A stretch of 64,000 bases of DNA from Paracidovorax wautersii (lineage in GTDB: Bacteria > Pseudomonadota > Gammaproteobacteria > Burkholderiales > Burkholderiaceae_C). How positions within the stretch are numbered: the first letter of the stretch is position 1; each line of letters opens with the position of its first letter. Position numbers and translations under genes: made by a program. Positions 52,067 to 61,769 of this stretch are shown here, piece after piece. The stretch lies in the NCBI GenBank assembly GCA_009912175.1, contig WNDQ01000004.1, forward strand, positions 55,659 through 119,658. The letters run 5' to 3'. The notes below the pieces were generated by a model that saw only the letters and a list, made by a program, of their open reading frames with translations, ran no database searches and had not been told where the DNA came from.

Positions 52067-52150
52067 GGCTGCACTGTAGCGAGAAGACGCGGGCCGCCAA
52101 GACAAACGCCGGCAGCGCGAAGCATGCCGGCGTTCAGAGGCGTGGCTGGA

Positions 52151-53518
52151 TCAGCGAACGGGCGTGATGCGTGTGATGCGGTCGCCCTGGGCGTCGTCCG
52201 CGCCGCGCGACTTGTTGATGGCATAGACGGTGCCCCGACCGTCGTTGGCGACGTGGTTGGGGAAGGTGCCGTTGTCCAGGTTGGCGACCACGCGGCCGTC
52301 CGGGTCGACCACCGTCACGGTGCCGGCGCCGCCGTTGCTGACGTAGGCCAGGCGCTGGACCGGATCGAAGGTCACGTTCAGCGCGCCGGCGCCGGTGGGC
52401 ACCCGATGCAGCGTCTTGCCCGAGGCGACGTCAACGATCGCCAGGTTGTCGCTGCCTTGCGAGGCCACGAACAGCCGGTTGGTTTTTGCGTCATGGGCCA
52501 CGCCGATGGCCGACTTGGCGCCCTGCACCGGGAACACCTTGTCGACCGTGCCGGTGCGGGCATCGATGACGGCGGCTTCGTTGGTGCTCAGGCTCACGGC
52601 GTAGAGCTTGTGGGCCGCGGCGTCGAGCTGCAGGCTGGCGACCGAGAAACGTTCGCCGCGCACGGTCGAGGCGATCTCGATGTGGCCCACGAAGGCCGTC
52701 GTCTGGGTGTCGAACACGGCCACGTTGGGCGTGCCCGTGGCCGAGGCGAAGGCGCGGTTCAGGGCCGTGTCGACCACCACGTCGCGTGCGTGGGTGACGG
52801 TGCCGGGCTCGAACTGCTTGACCAGCGACAGGTCGGACTGCTGATAGACCGCCACCGTGTTCTGGCGGGTGTTGGTGACCCAGACCGTGCCGTGGGCGTC
52901 GTCCACGCCCACGCCGTAGACGGCGTACACACTGCCATCTGGGCTGGCGCCGCCGTCGCGCGCGGGGGCGGCCGCGGGCGTGACCTGGGCTTCGACGGCC
53001 AGCGTCTGCCCGTTGAGCTTGAGCAGTTGTGACTGCCGGACCGGCGGGCGCCCGACCGCCGAGGTCACGAAAACCGTGCCGCTCTTGGCGCTGACGTCGG
53101 CCTGGTAGAGGCCCGGCACCAGTTTCGCGCGGGTCTGCGTGAACCGGTCGGCACCCGCCAGCGGCACCACTGGCGAGACCTTGAGCGAGAAGATCGCCGC
53201 GTGCGAGGGGCTGGCCGTGGCCACCACGATCGGGTGCTGGCCGGCTGCCGCGTCCTCGGGGATACGAATGGTGGCCTTGAAGGCGCCGTCCGCATCCGCC
53301 ACGTAGGGCGTGCCGCCGGCGTTGAGCACGGTGCCGGCGCGCGACAGCAGGATGGGCTGGCCGGGCTTGAAGCCGCGGCCGCTGAGAGTGACCTCGCTGC
53401 CCGCCACGATGGCCGCGCCGTTCGTCGCCTGGGCTGAAATCACCCCCTGGTAGTCGGTGTCCGGGGCATCGAAGGCCGAGCGGGCCAGGGCGGCTTGCAC
53501 GCCCAGGGCGGCGCGCAT
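52151..53518 (-). CDS. YncE-like beta-propeller protein
   Basis: A protein of about 455 residues with repeating propeller blades: VYAVYGVGVDDAHGTVWVTNTRQNTVAVYQ, AVFDTQT, AVIDARTG, LAIVDVASGKTLH and VVDPDGRVVANL. The blade pattern is that of YncE/cytochrome D1-like seven-bladed propellers, preceded by an N-terminal Ig-like region with GSEVTLSGRGFKPGQPI. The true start is uncertain: the ATG at 53518 gives MRAALGVQAALARSAFDA, only a weak signal sequence, and no good ribosome site is seen. Probably exported; function unknown. Confidence 0.75.
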   Translation of the reverse strand: MRAALGVQAALARSAFDAPDTDYQGVISAQATNGAAIVAGSEVTLSGRGFKPGQPILLSRAGTVLNAGGTPYVADADGAFKATIRIPEDAAAGQHPIVVATASPSHAAIFSLKVSPVVPLAGADRFTQTRAKLVPGLYQADVSAKSGTVFVTSAVGRPPVRQSQLLKLNGQTLAVEAQVTPAAAPARDGGASPDGSVYAVYGVGVDDAHGTVWVTNTRQNTVAVYQQSDLSLVKQFEPGTVTHARDVVVDTALNRAFASATGTPNVAVFDTQTTAFVGHIEIASTVRGERFSVASLQLDAAAHKLYAVSLSTNEAAVIDARTGTVDKVFPVQGAKSAIGVAHDAKTNRLFVASQGSDNLAIVDVASGKTLHRVPTGAGALNVTFDPVQRLAYVSNGGAGTVTVVDPDGRVVANLDNGTFPNHVANDGRGTVYAINKSRGADDAQGDRITRITPVR

Positions 53519-53939
53519 CTTAAAACAGAAGGAGAAGCACTTGCATTTGCATCCTTGGGCTTTGCCAGGGCATGGCGGCCGTCGGCCAGGCTTGCGAGCG
53601 GGGTTTCGATGCCGCCGGATTAGGTCTGAAGTCTTATAGAAGAGTGGCCGCGCGGGTGAATAAATCGGCGACGGGCGTTTCGTCAGAATGGGGAAAACCC
53701 TTGATTCCAATGGTAGCGAGCACTTACCTGTGGTTTTCCGCGACGCTTTGATTTTTAGCGAAAGGGACTTGCATGCCGCTTCAAAATCTGCTTCATAATA
53801 GACGATGCGGGTTTGCTGATGCGGCCTGCGGATGGCGCATAGTCGAGTGAATGCACGGTAACGCATCAAGCGTTTTCAGGTTTGTTGTGCGGTCGGGACG
53901 TCATCGATTTTTTTTTGTGTTTTTGAGGAGTCCCTTTTA
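53519..53939 (+). promoter_or_regulatory. Upstream region of the RRM gene with long U-rich leader
   Basis: A 421-base non-coding stretch. It has a CATAAT -10-like hexamer (53794-53799) with TTGCAT 19 bases upstream, which is suboptimal. The leader of about 130 bases then contains a nine-T tract near 53909 and a GAGGAG ribosome site (53925-53930) nine bases before the ATG. Glycine-rich RRM genes are often cold-inducible with long leaders; nothing else is seen here. Confidence 0.4.
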
Positions 53940-54356
53940 ATGGGCAACAAACTGTACGTCGGCAACCTGTCTTACGGCTTCCGCGACGACGACCTGCAAC
54001 AGGCTTTCAGCGAATTCGGTACTGTCAACAGCGCCAAGGTCATGATGGAGCGCGACACCGGTCGTTCCAAGGGCTTCGGCTTTGTGGAAATGGGCACCGA
54101 CGAAGAAGCGCAAGCCGCGATCAACGGCCTGAACGGCCAGTCGCTGGGCGGCCGCAACGTGGTGGTCAATGAAGCCCGCCCGATGGAAGCACGTCCCCTC
54201 CGTTCGGGTGGCGGCGGCTTCGGCGGTGGCCGTCGTGAAGGCGGCTTCGGCGGCGGCGGCAACGACGGCGGCTTCCGCAGCCCCTACGGCCCCGGCTCGC
54301 GCAATGGCGGCGGCGGCGGTGGTCGCGGCGGCTACGGCGGCGGCAGCAGCTACTGA
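53940..54356 (+). CDS. Glycine-rich RNA-binding protein (RRM)
   Basis: A 138-residue protein with one RNA recognition motif (residues 2-80: RNP2 LYVGNLSY, RNP1 KGFGFVEM) and a glycine/arginine-rich tail (residues 88-138). Such Rbp proteins are common in betaproteobacteria and cyanobacteria and often respond to cold. It binds RNA in the cytoplasm, perhaps as an mRNA chaperone. The gene is single, with a strong terminator downstream. Confidence 0.9.
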   Translation: MGNKLYVGNLSYGFRDDDLQQAFSEFGTVNSAKVMMERDTGRSKGFGFVEMGTDEEAQAAINGLNGQSLGGRNVVVNEARPMEARPLRSGGGGFGGGRREGGFGGGGNDGGFRSPYGPGSRNGGGGGGRGGYGGGSSY

Positions 54357-54400
54357 TCAACGGACTGCGCCGGCACGACCGGCGTGGTTTCCAGCGATAC

Positions 54401-54436
54401 AAAAAGCCTGTCAGGTTTCGGCCTGACAGGCTTTTT
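54401..54436. terminator. Bidirectional intrinsic terminator after the RRM gene
   Basis: AAAAAGCCTGTCAGG / CCTGACAGGCTTTTT, 15-bp perfect arms with a TTTCGG loop, and T-runs on both strands. It serves the RRM gene and the convergent topB gene. Confidence 0.9.
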
Positions 54437-54521
54437 GCGTTCCGTCCCCGGATGAAGACGGTCCCCAGGATGGCCGGCACACGCGTGGTGCCGGAGCCTG
54501 GGCCCTTGGGTCATCCCCTCA

Positions 54522-57176
54522 TCAGGAAGACGCCTTCTTGCGCGCGGGCGCCTTGCGGGGCGCGGCCGTCTTGGTGGCGGTCTTGGTGGCGGCCGCAGTC
54601 TTGCGCGGCGGGAACTTGGAGGCGCGCGGTTCGAACTCGAAGCCGACCTTGCCGGCCGCCGCATCCCACACCAGGAAGGCCTTGAAGGCGCGCCGGGTCT
54701 TGTTGGAGATGAACTTGTCGAGCAGGTCGGTCTTGCCCGTGGCCAGCAGTTTTTGCATCTGCTCGCGCTCGATGGGCTGCTGCAGGATCACCTTGGCGAC
54801 CTTGAAGCTGCTGGTGGGCGTGGGATGGCGCAGCGTGGGCACGGCGTTCTCGCTCACGTAGTTGGTGCCCCATTCGTAGACCTGGCCGTCGTCGGCGGGC
54901 GACTTGCCCAGAGGCTCCTGGCCGCTGAAGTCGACCAGTTCGCCGCTGTCCTCGTCACTCTTCTTGTCGTCGCCGAAGTCGAACTCCAGCTTCCAGTTCT
55001 TGAGTTCCTCGTCGTGGACCAGCGCCATCTCGGCCGTGAAGGGCCAGCCGGCCTTGGAGCGGAAGCCTTCCAGCGGGCCGATGCGGCGGTCGCGCAGGAA
55101 TTGCTCGGCCTCGGCCGGCTCGAAGGTGCGGCCGCCCGGGATCTTGGAGAACGAGAAGCCGCAGCCCGCGCTCTTGCCGTCGGCGCCGGTGCAGGCGTAG
55201 CGGCGGTAGTTTTCCTTGACCACGCCGCCGCAGGTCGGGCAGGGCGTCGAGAGCGTCGCGTAGTCGCCCGGAATGGTGTCGCGGTCGTATTCCTTGGCCT
55301 TCTTGACGATGTGCTCGGTCATCTGCGCGATGCCCTGCATGAAGGCTGCACGGCTGAGCTGCCCGCGCTCGATCTGGGCGAGCTGGTATTCCCAGTCGCC
55401 GGTCAGCTCGGGCTTGGAGAGCTCCTGCACGCCCAGGCCGCGCAGCAGCGTCATGAGCTGGAAGGCCTTGGCCGTGGGAATGAGCTCGCGCCCCTCGCGC
55501 AGCATGTATTTTTCGAGGATCAGGCCTTCGATGATGGACGCACGCGTGGCGGGCGTGCCCAGGCCTTTTTCCTGCATGGCCTCGCGCAGTTCGTCGTCGT
55601 CGACCAGCTTGCCCGCGCCTTCCATGGCGCCCAGCAGCGTGGCTTCGGAGTAGCGGGCGGGCGGGCGGGTCTTGAGTGCCTTGGGCTGGGCGTCCTCGGT
55701 GTGGGCGGTCTCGCCCTCGCGCACCGCGACCAGCGTCTTGCTGGAGGCCTCGTCCTTGTCGGCGCCTTCCTCGGTCTGGGCTTCCTTGCCATAGATGGCC
55801 AGCCAGCCGGCCTTGACCAGCACCTTGCCTTCGCTCTTGAAGTGGTGCTGTTCGATGCGGCTGATGCGGGTGGTCACGCGGAATTCGGCGGCCGGGAAGA
55901 AGGCGGCCAGGAAACGGCGCACGACCAGGTCGTAGAGCTTTTGCTCGGCGTCCGACAGGGCGCCGGGCGCCTGCAGCGTGGGGATGATGGCGAAGTGGTC
56001 GCTCACCTTGCTGTTGTCGAAGACCTTCTTGGTGGGCTTGACGTAGTTCTGGTCGAGCGCCTGGCGCGCGAAGGGCGCGAGGTGGCGCTGCTCGCTGGTG
56101 GCCAGCATCTTCAGCGTGTCGTGCGTGACGCTGAGGTAGTCCTCGGGCAGGTGGCGCGAGTCGGTCCGCGGGTAGGTCAGGGCCTTGTGTTTTTCGTACA
56201 GGCTCTGCGCCAGGGCCAGCGTGGTCTTGGCGGAAAAACCGAAGCGGCCGTTGGCCTCGCGCTGCAGCGAGGTCAGATCGAACAGGCCGGGCGAAGCCTG
56301 TGTGGTGGGCTTGCTTTCCTCGGTCACGACGGCCGGCTTGCCGCGCACGGCATCGGCGATCGTTTGCGCTTCTTGCGCAGTCCAGAGGCGATCGGCCTTC
56401 AATTCGGCGTCATCGGGGTTCTTTTTCCACTGGGGGTTGAACCACTTGCCGGCGTATTCGCCCGCCTCGACCGCAAAGGCCGCGTGCACTTCCCAGTAGT
56501 TGCGGCTGACGAATTGGCGGATTTTCTCTTCGCGTTCGACGACGATGGCCAGCGTTGGCGTCTGAACGCGGCCAACCGTGGTCAGGAAAAAGCCGCCGTC
56601 ACGCGAATTGAAGGCCGTCATGGCGCGCGTGCCGTTGATGCCGACCAGCCAGTCGGCCTCCGAGCGGCTGCGCGCGGCGTCCGACAGGCCCTGCATCTGC
56701 GCGTTGCTGCGCAGTTGCTCGAAGCCGTCGCGGATGGCCTGCGGCGTCATCGACTGCAGCCACAGGCGCTGCACAGGCTTGTCCAGCGGCTTCTTGCCGC
56801 CGGCGTACTGCTCGATCAGGCGGAAGATCAGTTCACCCTCACGGCCCGCGTCACAGGCGTTGATGAGTTCGCTCACGTCCTTGCGTTTGGCCTGCTTGAC
56901 CACGGCGGCCAGGCGGCTCTTGGTCTTGTCGACCGGCTTGAGGTCGAAGTGCGGTGGAATCACCGGCAGGTTGGCGAAGCTCCATTTGCCGCGCTTGACG
57001 TCGTATTCCTCGGGCGCCTGGATTTCGACCAGGTGGCCGACGGCGCTGGTGACCACGTACTGGTCGTTCTCGAAATGGTCGTCGTGCTTGTCGAACTTGC
57101 CCGCGACCGGGGTGAGGGCGCGCACGATGTCTTGCGCGACCGAGGGTTTTTCTGCAATGACCAGGCGTTTGCTCAT
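54522..57176 (-). CDS. topB: DNA topoisomerase III
   Basis: An 884-residue type IA topoisomerase that relaxes and decatenates DNA through a single-strand break. Features: TOPRIM domain at the start (LVIAEKPSVAQDI, DAGREGELIFR), catalytic tyrosine in LTYPRTDSRHLPEDY, a zinc-type CPTC...C region near residue 700, and a Lys/Ala/Thr-rich C-terminal tail (KTAAATKTATKTAAPRK). Start at the ATG at 57176. It diverges from the SET-domain gene. Confidence 0.93.
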   Translation of the reverse strand: MSKRLVIAEKPSVAQDIVRALTPVAGKFDKHDDHFENDQYVVTSAVGHLVEIQAPEEYDVKRGKWSFANLPVIPPHFDLKPVDKTKSRLAAVVKQAKRKDVSELINACDAGREGELIFRLIEQYAGGKKPLDKPVQRLWLQSMTPQAIRDGFEQLRSNAQMQGLSDAARSRSEADWLVGINGTRAMTAFNSRDGGFFLTTVGRVQTPTLAIVVEREEKIRQFVSRNYWEVHAAFAVEAGEYAGKWFNPQWKKNPDDAELKADRLWTAQEAQTIADAVRGKPAVVTEESKPTTQASPGLFDLTSLQREANGRFGFSAKTTLALAQSLYEKHKALTYPRTDSRHLPEDYLSVTHDTLKMLATSEQRHLAPFARQALDQNYVKPTKKVFDNSKVSDHFAIIPTLQAPGALSDAEQKLYDLVVRRFLAAFFPAAEFRVTTRISRIEQHHFKSEGKVLVKAGWLAIYGKEAQTEEGADKDEASSKTLVAVREGETAHTEDAQPKALKTRPPARYSEATLLGAMEGAGKLVDDDELREAMQEKGLGTPATRASIIEGLILEKYMLREGRELIPTAKAFQLMTLLRGLGVQELSKPELTGDWEYQLAQIERGQLSRAAFMQGIAQMTEHIVKKAKEYDRDTIPGDYATLSTPCPTCGGVVKENYRRYACTGADGKSAGCGFSFSKIPGGRTFEPAEAEQFLRDRRIGPLEGFRSKAGWPFTAEMALVHDEELKNWKLEFDFGDDKKSDEDSGELVDFSGQEPLGKSPADDGQVYEWGTNYVSENAVPTLRHPTPTSSFKVAKVILQQPIEREQMQKLLATGKTDLLDKFISNKTRRAFKAFLVWDAAAGKVGFEFEPRASKFPPRKTAAATKTATKTAAPRKAPARKKASS

Positions 57177-57341
57177 GAGTCGTCCATCTTGGCGGGGGCC
57201 GCGGCGGTTCTGTGCGCCGGTGGGCCCCTGTCTTGTTCTCGGGGTATCGGTGGGCTGGCACGCGAGCGGCAAGGCTGCGTGCCGGGGGCATGGCGGCGAG
57301 GATAACGGCAGCCGGTGGCGGCCACACGCCGCGCCAACTCC

Positions 57342-57347
57342 TACAAT
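57342..57347 (+). promoter_or_regulatory. Candidate -10 element (TACAAT) for the SET-domain gene
   Basis: TACAAT matches TATAAT at five of six positions, 81 bases upstream of the SET gene ATG, in the divergent topB/SET region. No convincing -35 was seen. Confidence 0.35.
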
Positions 57348-57427
57348 GCCCCTCGCGCGCATACACGCGCCCCTGCATACGCACGTACATGCGCATGCAC
57401 CTATCAACTTACCAGAGTTTGCCCGCC

Positions 57428-57958
57428 ATGCCCGCCAAGGCCCCAGAGACCCGTCCCACTGGCCGCGCCGCCGCCCGCCGCATCCAGGTGCGCCGCTCCG
57501 GCGTGCACGGCCGTGGCGTGTTCGCGATCCAGGACATCGCCGAGGGCCAGACCCTCATCGAGTACAAGGGCGAGCACATCGGCTGGCAGGAGGCGCAGGA
57601 CCGGCATCCGCACGATCCGGCCGATCCGCACCACACCTTCTATTTCAGCCTGGAAGACGGCTCGGTGATCGACGCCAAGCACGGCGGCAACGCCGCGCGC
57701 TGGATCAACCACGCGTGCGATCCCAACTGCATCGCCGACGAAGAGGACGGGCGCGTCTTCATCCGCGCCATCCGCAACATCCGCGCGGGCGAGGAACTCA
57801 ATTACGACTACGGCCTGGTGGTCGAGGAACGTTACACGCCCAAGCTCAAGGCCGACTACCCGTGCTGGTGCGGCACGGCGCTGTGCCGCGGCACCCTGCT
57901 GGCGCCCAAGCGCGGCAAGCCCGCATGGCTCAAGCAGCTGGAAGCGCGCGGCGGCTGA
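57428..57958 (+). CDS. SET-domain lysine methyltransferase-like protein
   Basis: A 176-residue protein whose body is a SET domain: GRGVFAIQDIAEGQTLIEYKGE at the start, the pseudo-knot NHACDPNC, GEELNYDYG, and the post-SET cysteines in YPCWCGTALCRGTLL. SET proteins transfer methyl groups from SAM to lysine; in bacteria their targets are largely unknown. It sits directly upstream of birA with a 12-base gap. Confidence 0.88.
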   Translation: MPAKAPETRPTGRAAARRIQVRRSGVHGRGVFAIQDIAEGQTLIEYKGEHIGWQEAQDRHPHDPADPHHTFYFSLEDGSVIDAKHGGNAARWINHACDPNCIADEEDGRVFIRAIRNIRAGEELNYDYGLVVEERYTPKLKADYPCWCGTALCRGTLLAPKRGKPAWLKQLEARGG

Positions 57959-57970
57959 GCGTTTTTCACC

Positions 57971-58813
57971 ATGGCTGACGTTTCCCCTGCCCTGAGCGCC
58001 GCGTCCGCGCGGCCGCTGCACTGGCCCGCCGAAGATCTGTGGCAGGCCATCGCGCCGATCTGGCCTGATTTCTCGGTCGAGATCCTGCCCGAGGTCGACT
58101 CCAGCAACAGCGAGTTGCTGCGCCGCGCGCGCGCCGGACGGACCGAACCCACGCTGCTGCTGGCCGAATACCAGTCGGCCGGCCGGGGCCGACAGGGGAA
58201 GTCCTGGGACAGCCGCCGCGGCGTACAGCCGGGCGCCACACTCATGTTTTCGCTGGGCCTGCCTTATCAGCCGGCCGACTGGTCCGGCCTGTCGCTGGCC
58301 GTGGGACTGGCGGTGGCGCAGGCGCTGCATCCGGCCATTCATATCAAGTGGCCCAACGACCTGTGGGTGGACGGCCGCAAGCTCGTGGGCATCCTGATCG
58401 AGACCACCAGCCTGCCCGGGCGCAGCGGCCCGGGCGCGGCGCGTTATGCCGTGGTGGGCATTGGCATCAACATCGTGCGGCGCGACGACACCGGCCTGTC
58501 GGTGCCGCCGGCCTGCGTGCAGGAGCTGCTGCCCGACCTGGACGCGCCGGCCGTGCTGGGCCGCGTGGTGCCGCCGCTGGTGCAGACGCTGCGCCGTTTC
58601 GAGGCCGAGGGCTTCGAGCCCTTCCGCGCCGGCTTCACGCAGCGCGACCTGCTGCTGGGCCGCACCATTCGCCTGTCCGACGGCCGCGAAGGCCTGGGCG
58701 TGGGCATCGGCGCCGACGGCGGCCTGCTGGTGCAGCTGGCCGGCCCGGATGGCGGCACGGGCGAGCAGATCAGCGTGACCAGCGCCGACATCAGCGTGCG
58801 GCCGGTGGCCTGA
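57971..58813 (+). CDS. birA: Biotin--[acetyl-CoA-carboxylase] ligase
   Basis: A 280-residue class I biotin protein ligase that attaches biotin to AccB. The catalytic GRGRQGKSW loop (about residues 72-80) and KWPNDLWVDGRKLVGILIE are diagnostic. It lacks the N-terminal repressor helix-turn-helix of E. coli BirA, so it is probably only a ligase. Confidence 0.9.
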   Translation: MADVSPALSAASARPLHWPAEDLWQAIAPIWPDFSVEILPEVDSSNSELLRRARAGRTEPTLLLAEYQSAGRGRQGKSWDSRRGVQPGATLMFSLGLPYQPADWSGLSLAVGLAVAQALHPAIHIKWPNDLWVDGRKLVGILIETTSLPGRSGPGAARYAVVGIGINIVRRDDTGLSVPPACVQELLPDLDAPAVLGRVVPPLVQTLRRFEAEGFEPFRAGFTQRDLLLGRTIRLSDGREGLGVGIGADGGLLVQLAGPDGGTGEQISVTSADISVRPVA

Positions 58814-58849
58814 GGGCCTGATCACAAGAGGTGGCGGCTCGCCCCCGCC

Positions 58850-58878
58850 CTGTGACAAATCCGTCACGCCGCTGTCAT
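58850..58878 (+). promoter_or_regulatory. Pho box (three repeats) upstream of the ABC importer operon
   Basis: CTGTGAC (58850-58856), CCGTCAC (58861-58867) and CTGTCAT (58872-58878) recur at exact 11-base spacing, with AAAT as the first spacer. This is the PhoB operator pattern (CTGTCAT-N4-CTGTCAC). It is followed by a TTCTTA-like -10 and then the binding-protein ATG at 58943. Confidence 0.75.
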
Positions 58879-58942
58879 GGTGTTTTCTTAAGCTGGCCCG
58901 CATCGTTCCGCCTGGGGACGGCCGCGCGGAGCCTGCTTCACC

Positions 58943-59941
58943 ATGAACAACGTCTTCTTGTCACCGATTCGCCTGCTGGCGGGCCTGGTCCTGTCGTGCC
59001 TGGCCGTTTGGGGCGCGGGCGCGCAGGCGCAGGACCTGGTGCTCTACACCAGCCAGCCCAACGCCGACGCGCAGTCCACCGTGGATGCCTTCAACAAGGC
59101 GCACCCGGACATCAAGGTCGAGTGGGTGCGCGACGGCACCACGCAGCTGATGGCGCGGCTGGAGGCCGAGTTGAGTGCGGGCGCGCCCAAGCCCGACGTG
59201 CTGCTGATCGCCGACAGCGTGACGCTGGCCTCGCTCAAGGCGCGCGGCCTGCTCCAGCCCTACCTGAGCCCGGGCCGCAGCGCCTACGACCCGGCGCTGT
59301 ACGACGCGCAGGGCTATTACTACGGCACCAAGCTGATCACCACGGGCATCGCCTACAACACGCGCGCCGCGGTCAAGCCGTTGAGCTGGCTGGACCTGGC
59401 GCGGCCCGAACTCAAGGGCCAGGTCACCATGCCCAGCCCGCTGTATTCGGGCGCGGCGCTGATCCACCTGGCCACGCTCACGGGCGATGCGCGGCTGGGC
59501 TGGCGCTATTACGAACAGCTCAAGGCCAACGGCGCCTCGGCCCAGGGCGGCAATGGCGGCGTGCTCACGGCCATTGCCAGCGGCACCAAACCCTACGGCG
59601 TGCTGGTCGACTACATGGCCATCCGCGAAAAAGCCAAGGGCGCGCCGGTCGAATTCGTCTTCCCGACCGAAGGCGTGAGCATGGTGACCGAGCCGGTGGC
59701 CATCCTGAAATCGGCGCGCCATGCCCAGGCCGCGCGCCAGTTCGTCGACTTCGTGCTCTCGCGCCCCGGCCAGGAGCTGGTGTCGCGCCAGGGCTATGTG
59801 CCCGCGCTGGCCGACGTGCCGGTGCCAGAGGGCTTCCCGCCGCGCACGCAGATCAAGCTGCTGGCCTTCGACGCCGACAGCGCGCTGCGCAACGCCGAGC
59901 GCGACAAGCAGCAGTTCGGCACGCTGTTCGGCGCCAAGTAG
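58943..59941 (+). CDS. ABC transporter substrate-binding protein, Fe3+/2-aminoethylphosphonate family
   Basis: A 332-residue periplasmic binding protein with a signal peptide ending near GAGAQAQ (residue 30). The mature region LVLYTSQPNADAQSTVDAFNKAHPDIKVEWVRDG and the YYYGTKLITTGIAYN hinge are typical of the FbpA/PhnS-like family. Iron binders of this family usually carry a tyrosine pair near residue 220; I see no clear YY there. The Pho box upstream argues for phosphonate (for example 2-aminoethylphosphonate) rather than iron. Confidence 0.85.
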   Translation: MNNVFLSPIRLLAGLVLSCLAVWGAGAQAQDLVLYTSQPNADAQSTVDAFNKAHPDIKVEWVRDGTTQLMARLEAELSAGAPKPDVLLIADSVTLASLKARGLLQPYLSPGRSAYDPALYDAQGYYYGTKLITTGIAYNTRAAVKPLSWLDLARPELKGQVTMPSPLYSGAALIHLATLTGDARLGWRYYEQLKANGASAQGGNGGVLTAIASGTKPYGVLVDYMAIREKAKGAPVEFVFPTEGVSMVTEPVAILKSARHAQAARQFVDFVLSRPGQELVSRQGYVPALADVPVPEGFPPRTQIKLLAFDADSALRNAERDKQQFGTLFGAK

Positions 59942-59991
59942 CCGTGCGTTGACGGCGCTGCCCCACCTCGCGTTTTCTGCCGTCCGTCCCG

Positions 59992-61769
59992 ATGACCTTC
60001 ATCGCCCTGCATGACAAGCCCGTGCCGCTGGCGCTGGAGCCCGCCTGGCCGCTCGCGCCCACGCCGGCCTCGACACCCGCACTGCCGCCGCCCGATCGCG
60101 CCTGGCGCCCCCTGATGCTCCTGCTGGCCGGCGTGACGCTGCTGAGCCTGCTGCCCAGCCTACGGCTGCTGTGGGAGGCGCTGGCGGGCATCGGGCTGGG
60201 TGCGGCCTCGCCGCTGGCGCGGGTGCTGGCCGATCCGGCGACCTGGCAGGCTGCGGTCCACACGCTGGCCGTGGGCGCGGGCGGCACCGTGCTGGCCGTG
60301 GCTCTGGGCGCTTTCTTCGCGCTGGCGGTGACGTTGACCGACCTGCCACGCCGCGGCCTGTGGGTCTTCGCCTTCATGCTGCCCCTGATGATTCCGCCGC
60401 AGGTGACGGCGCTGGCCTGGCTGCAACTGGCCGGGCCGTCGAGCACGCTGCTGCTGTCGCTGGGCCTGGCGCCCGCGCTGGGCAGCCCGCAGCCGCTGTA
60501 CTCGCCGGGCGGCATCGTGCTGTTGCTGGGCGTGCAGCATGCGCCGCTGGTGTTTCTGGCCATGCGCGCCAGCCTGCTGGCACTGCCGGCCGACCTGTGC
60601 GAGGCGGCGCGGCTGGCCGGCGCCACGCCCGTGCGCGTGCTGCGCGACGTGGTGCTGCCGCTGGCGCGGCCCGGCCTGGTGGCGGGCGCGGCCATGGCCT
60701 TTGTCTCGGCGCTGGGCAACTTCGGCATCCCGGCCATGCTCGGCATTCCGGTGGGCTACTACACGCTGCCCACGTTGATCTACCAGAAGCTGGCGAGTTT
60801 TGGCCCCGGCATGCTGGGCCAGATGGCCGCGCTGTCACTGCTGGTGGGCGTGCTGGCGGCTGCTGGCGTGGCGCTGCAGGCCCGGTTGCAGGCGCGCGCG
60901 GCCTACCGCCTGATCGGCCTGCCGGGCCGCCCGGCGGTGCTGGCGCTGGGCCGCTGGCGCGGGCCGCTGCAAGCCGTGCTGGCGCTGCTGCTGGCCTTCG
61001 TCCTGGTGGCACCGCTGATGGCGCTGGTGGCCAGTTCGCTGGTGCCGGCCATGGGGGTGCCGCTGTCGGCGCAGTCGGCCACGCTGCACGCCTATGCCGA
61101 AATGCTGGGCCGCCAGGGCGTGACCTGGCGCGCGGCCGGCAACAGCCTGCTGCTGGCCGGCGGCGCCGCGGGCGTGCTGATGCTGCTGGCGCTGCCGCTG
61201 GCCTGGGTCATGGCGCGCCGGCCCGGGCGCTGGGTGCAGGCCGCCAACGTCAGCCTGGAGATTCCCTACGCGCTGCCCGGCACGGTGCTGGCGGTGGCCT
61301 GCATCCTGCTGCTGGCGCGGCCGCTGCCGCTGCTGCAGATCAGCCTGTACGGCACGCTGGCCATCATCTTCGTGGCCTATCTGGCGCGGTTTGCGGTGGT
61401 GGCGCTCAAGCCCGTGCAGGCCGGCCTGCGCCAGCTCGACCCAGCGCTGGAAGAGGCCGCGCAACTGGCCGGCGCCAGCAGCGGCAGCAGCACGTCGCGC
61501 AGACGCCGCTGCTGGCGCCGGCCGCCTTTGCAGGGGCCTTGCTGGTGTTTCTGACGGCCGTCAACGAGCTGACGGTCTCGGCCCTGCTGTGGAGCGCGGG
61601 CAAGGAAACGCTGGGCGTGCTCGTCTTCAATTTCAACGACAGCGGCGACACCGTGCTGGCCTCAGCCATTGCCGTGGTGATCGCGGCCGGTGTGGCTGCG
61701 CTCATGGCCGCGCTGAGCCTGCTGGGCCGGCGCCTGCCGCGCGGGGTGATTCCATGGCAGCACGGATGA
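59992..61769 (+). pseudogene. ABC transporter permease (double-domain), frameshifted
   Basis: The permease of the phosphonate-type importer: two fused binding-protein-dependent transport domains of about six spans each (about 592 residues if corrected). The first frame runs from 59992 to a stop at 61554 and reads well to LEEAAQLAGA. From about 61478-61490 the conserved sequence (VAQTPLLAPAAFAGALLVFLTAVNELTVS) continues in another frame to the stop at 61769, which overlaps the ATPase start (ATGA). A one-base loss near the GCAGCAGCGGCAGCAG repeats would explain it. Confidence 0.8.
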
